Source of the DNA: Candidatus Tenderia sp.
GTDB lineage: Bacteria; Pseudomonadota; Gammaproteobacteria; Tenderiales; Tenderiaceae
Length of the DNA stretch: 7,638 bases
Assembly: GCA_030148045.1 (NCBI GenBank)
Contig: JASBUE010000220.1
Span: 1-7,638 of the forward strand
Direction: 5' to 3'
Every line of letters begins with the position of its first letter. The stretch's first letter is position 1. Positions 6,025 through 7,638 of this stretch are shown in pieces. The notes under the pieces were generated by a model. That model did not search any database, was not told the DNA's origin, and was given only the letters and a program-made list of their open reading frames with translations. A program made the translations under genes and the position numbers.

Positions 6025-7074
6025 ATGCCAATTGAAGTAGCAAGCCCCCGCTTGCTGGTGCGCCAGCTGATGGATCGCGACACCTGGACCTACACCTATC
6101 TGCTCGTGGACCCCGACACCCAGCAGGGCGTGCTGATCGACCCGGTGCGCGAGCAGCTGGAACGCGATCTCACCTTGATCCGGGAACTCGGCGTCGAACT
6201 GTTATATGCGCTGGAGACCCATGTCCACGCCGATCATGTCACCTCGGCGGGGATGATCCGCCAACAGACCGGCGCCAGGATCGTCTACAGCGCGGCGGCG
6301 CAGGTGAAGGCCATCGATGTGGCGGTGCGGGACGGCGATGCGATCCGCTTCGGCAACTTCGCCATCCGAGTGCTGGCCACCCCCGGCCATACCAACGGCT
6401 GCGTCAGTTACTACGTCGACGGCATGCTCTTCAGCGGCGATGCGCTGTTGATCCACGGCTGCGGCCGCACCGATTTTCAGCAGGGCGATGCGGCCACCCT
6501 GTATCACAGCGTGACGCAAAAGCTGTTCACGCTGCCGGACAGCACCATCGTCTACCCGGCCCATGACTACAGGGGTATGACAAGCTCCAGCATCGGCGAG
6601 GAGAAGCGCTGGAATCCGCGCCTGGGCGACAACCGTAGCGAGGCCGAGTTCGTCCGGATCATGAGCGATCTCAATCTCGACCTGCCGAAAAAGATCAACG
6701 AAGCGGTGCCGGCCAATCTGGAAACGGGTATCAGCTTCGACCCCAAGCGCTATCTGCACGAAGCGTTTTCCATGGCCGATCTGCACGCGGTATGGCGGTC
6801 CCTGCCGCAGGACGAACTGATCGTCGATACCCGCTCGGAACAGGAATACCGCAGCGGCCACGTGCCGGGGGCGGTCAACATTCCCTTCGGCGAGGAGGAT
6901 AAGCACACCGAAGAGCTGGGGCGCTACAAGAAGGTCTATCTCTATTGCCGTTCCGGCCGCCGGGCCCAGACCGTGTTCACCGATCTCGCCATTCTTGGAC
7001 TGAACAACCTGGCCTGCGTCGGCCACTCGGGCATGCCGGAATGGGAACGGGCGGGGTATCCGGTGGAGACTTAG
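6025..7074 (+). CDS. Persulfide dioxygenase-rhodanese fusion (ETHE1-like)
   Basis: This 349-residue protein joins a glutathione persulfide dioxygenase (about 1-235) to a C-terminal rhodanese (about 252-348). The dioxygenase oxidises glutathione persulfide to sulfite and glutathione using one iron; the rhodanese moves sulfane sulfur between thiols, for example between persulfide and thiosulfate. The metallo-beta-lactamase motif THVHADH gives His66, His68, Asp70 and His71. By analogy with ETHE1 the iron ligands are His66, His122 (TPGHTNGC) and Asp139 (SGDALLIHGCGRTDFQQG). The later YPAHDY and EEKRWNPR segments match the glutathione-binding part of ETHE1. The rhodanese active-site loop is CRSGRR with Cys308. 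Such fusions are known in proteobacteria. The start is nine bases after the CWC gene with only a weak AGTGAG site, suggesting translational coupling. The 3' end overlaps the gene on the other strand. Confidence 0.95.
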   Translation: MPIEVASPRLLVRQLMDRDTWTYTYLLVDPDTQQGVLIDPVREQLERDLTLIRELGVELLYALETHVHADHVTSAGMIRQQTGARIVYSAAAQVKAIDVAVRDGDAIRFGNFAIRVLATPGHTNGCVSYYVDGMLFSGDALLIHGCGRTDFQQGDAATLYHSVTQKLFTLPDSTIVYPAHDYRGMTSSSIGEEKRWNPRLGDNRSEAEFVRIMSDLNLDLPKKINEAVPANLETGISFDPKRYLHEAFSMADLHAVWRSLPQDELIVDTRSEQEYRSGHVPGAVNIPFGEEDKHTEELGRYKKVYLYCRSGRRAQTVFTDLAILGLNNLACVGHSGMPEWERAGYPVET

Positions 7075-7638
7075 CCGGCCTTGTCCGACCACATCAGCAA
7101 TACCTCGCCATGCCATAACGCCTCGTCGTTGTCCGCTGCCCGCCGATAACCGAGGCGCCAATTGAGCGAGGCGACAAAAGGCTTGAACTGTTGCATCGGG
7201 GTATCAAAATCCGGGCTCAGGGTGGGGATGGTGATCAGCGGTAAATCGGCCAGCTCCAGCCGGGCGACGTAGCCCAGCCACAGCGGCTGGCCGCCTGGAA
7301 CCACCTCATAATCCGCCGGCCACAGTTTGATAATCAGTTTCTGTTCCACCAGTTCGAGGGTCAGGCTGGCATGGCGGCCGTCGTGCACCTGGGGCAGGGG
7401 CACCAGCTCGTCCAGGCTGGCGTCCGGCTTCAGCCAGTGCAGGGCGCCGCCGACCGTCAGTGGCGCGGGACGCCGCCAGCCCAGTGCCAGCAGCTGTCGT
7501 TCCAGTTCATCCAGCGGTCCGGCCCATTGCAGATTGAGCGGCTGACCCTGGGTGCCCAGGGTGTCGATGCGATAGGCCGGCAGATCGCGCCAGCGCTGTT
7601 CGAGCCAGGCCTCAAATGCCAGCGGTTGGATTTGCGCG
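7071..7638 (-). CDS. LssY_C-domain protein (partial, N-terminus outside window)
   Basis: The frame is open on the minus strand from the right edge to TAA at 7073-7071, giving 189 visible C-terminal residues. They resemble the LssY_C domain, found alone or at the end of proteins with DedA-like and PAP2 phosphatase membrane domains. Supporting segments are PLPQVHDGRHASLTL, PLWLGYVARLELADLP, the rather polar FVASLNWRLGYRRA and the terminal WHGEVLLMW. The segment before this, starting AQIQPLAFEAWLEQRWRDLPAYRIDTLG, is soluble and shows no membrane helix. Its start must lie beyond the window; GTG 7403 inside the frame is not a credible start because the homologous-looking sequence continues upstream of it. 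Whether this copy belongs to a DedA/PAP2 fusion cannot be seen. The function of the domain is not established. Confidence 0.75.
   Translation of the reverse strand, partial: AQIQPLAFEAWLEQRWRDLPAYRIDTLGTQGQPLNLQWAGPLDELERQLLALGWRRPAPLTVGGALHWLKPDASLDELVPLPQVHDGRHASLTLELVEQKLIIKLWPADYEVVPGGQPLWLGYVARLELADLPLITIPTLSPDFDTPMQQFKPFVASLNWRLGYRRAADNDEALWHGEVLLMWSDKAG

Noticed and set aside
6202..7161. 319-codon open frame on the minus strand opposite the persulfide dioxygenase gene
   Set aside because: It lies antisense to a clearly conserved enzyme, its translation shows no recognisable domain, and long antisense frames are expected in GC-rich genes.

Overview
The window is a chromosomal-looking stretch of moderately high G+C DNA, most likely from a gammaproteobacterium. 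The suggested lifestyle includes sulfane-sulfur handling and heavy use of c-di-GMP signalling. The taxonomic guess rests on the protein families and their style (CHASE8-like hybrid-free sensor kinase, REC-PAS-GGDEF-EAL protein, MarC, PhhB-type dehydratase, Cys-rich CWC protein, persulfide dioxygenase-rhodanese fusion, LssY_C protein), not on any marker gene. No tRNA, rRNA, CRISPR array or transposase gene is visible.

Region 1 (1-4165) is a signalling block. It opens inside a membrane sensor histidine kinase (3-1403, 5' end cut off). After a 275-base non-coding leader comes a very large protein with a degenerate receiver, a canonical receiver, a PAS domain, a GGDEF domain and an EAL-type domain. 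The neighbouring kinase has no receiver of its own, and the downstream protein has an intact phosphoacceptor receiver. The simplest reading is a two-component pair that controls c-di-GMP turnover. The leader between them (1404-1678) is packed with short GC-rich stem-loops whose loops and stems can also pair with one another, so it may be a structured regulatory RNA.

Region 2 (4166-4522) has no convincing gene. It holds three related CCAG...CATG(T/G)ATC repeats, a perfect 10-bp inverted repeat enclosing a smaller hairpin, and a hairpin ending 8 bases before the start of the next gene, a MarC-family membrane protein (4523-5158). That gene is closed by a good intrinsic terminator.

Region 3 (5159-7074) carries small metabolic genes on the + strand: a pterin-4a-carbinolamine dehydratase with a probable TTG start, a 75-residue Cys-rich CWC protein, and, 9 bases after it, a persulfide dioxygenase fused to a rhodanese. 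The last two look like one translational unit in sulfane-sulfur metabolism.

Region 4 (7071-7638, minus strand) is the C-terminal part of an LssY_C-domain protein. Its stop codon overlaps the stop of the dioxygenase gene tail-to-tail.

The genes are ordinary family members. The parts that the genes do not explain are the two structured non-coding stretches, 1404-1600 and 4244-4514.
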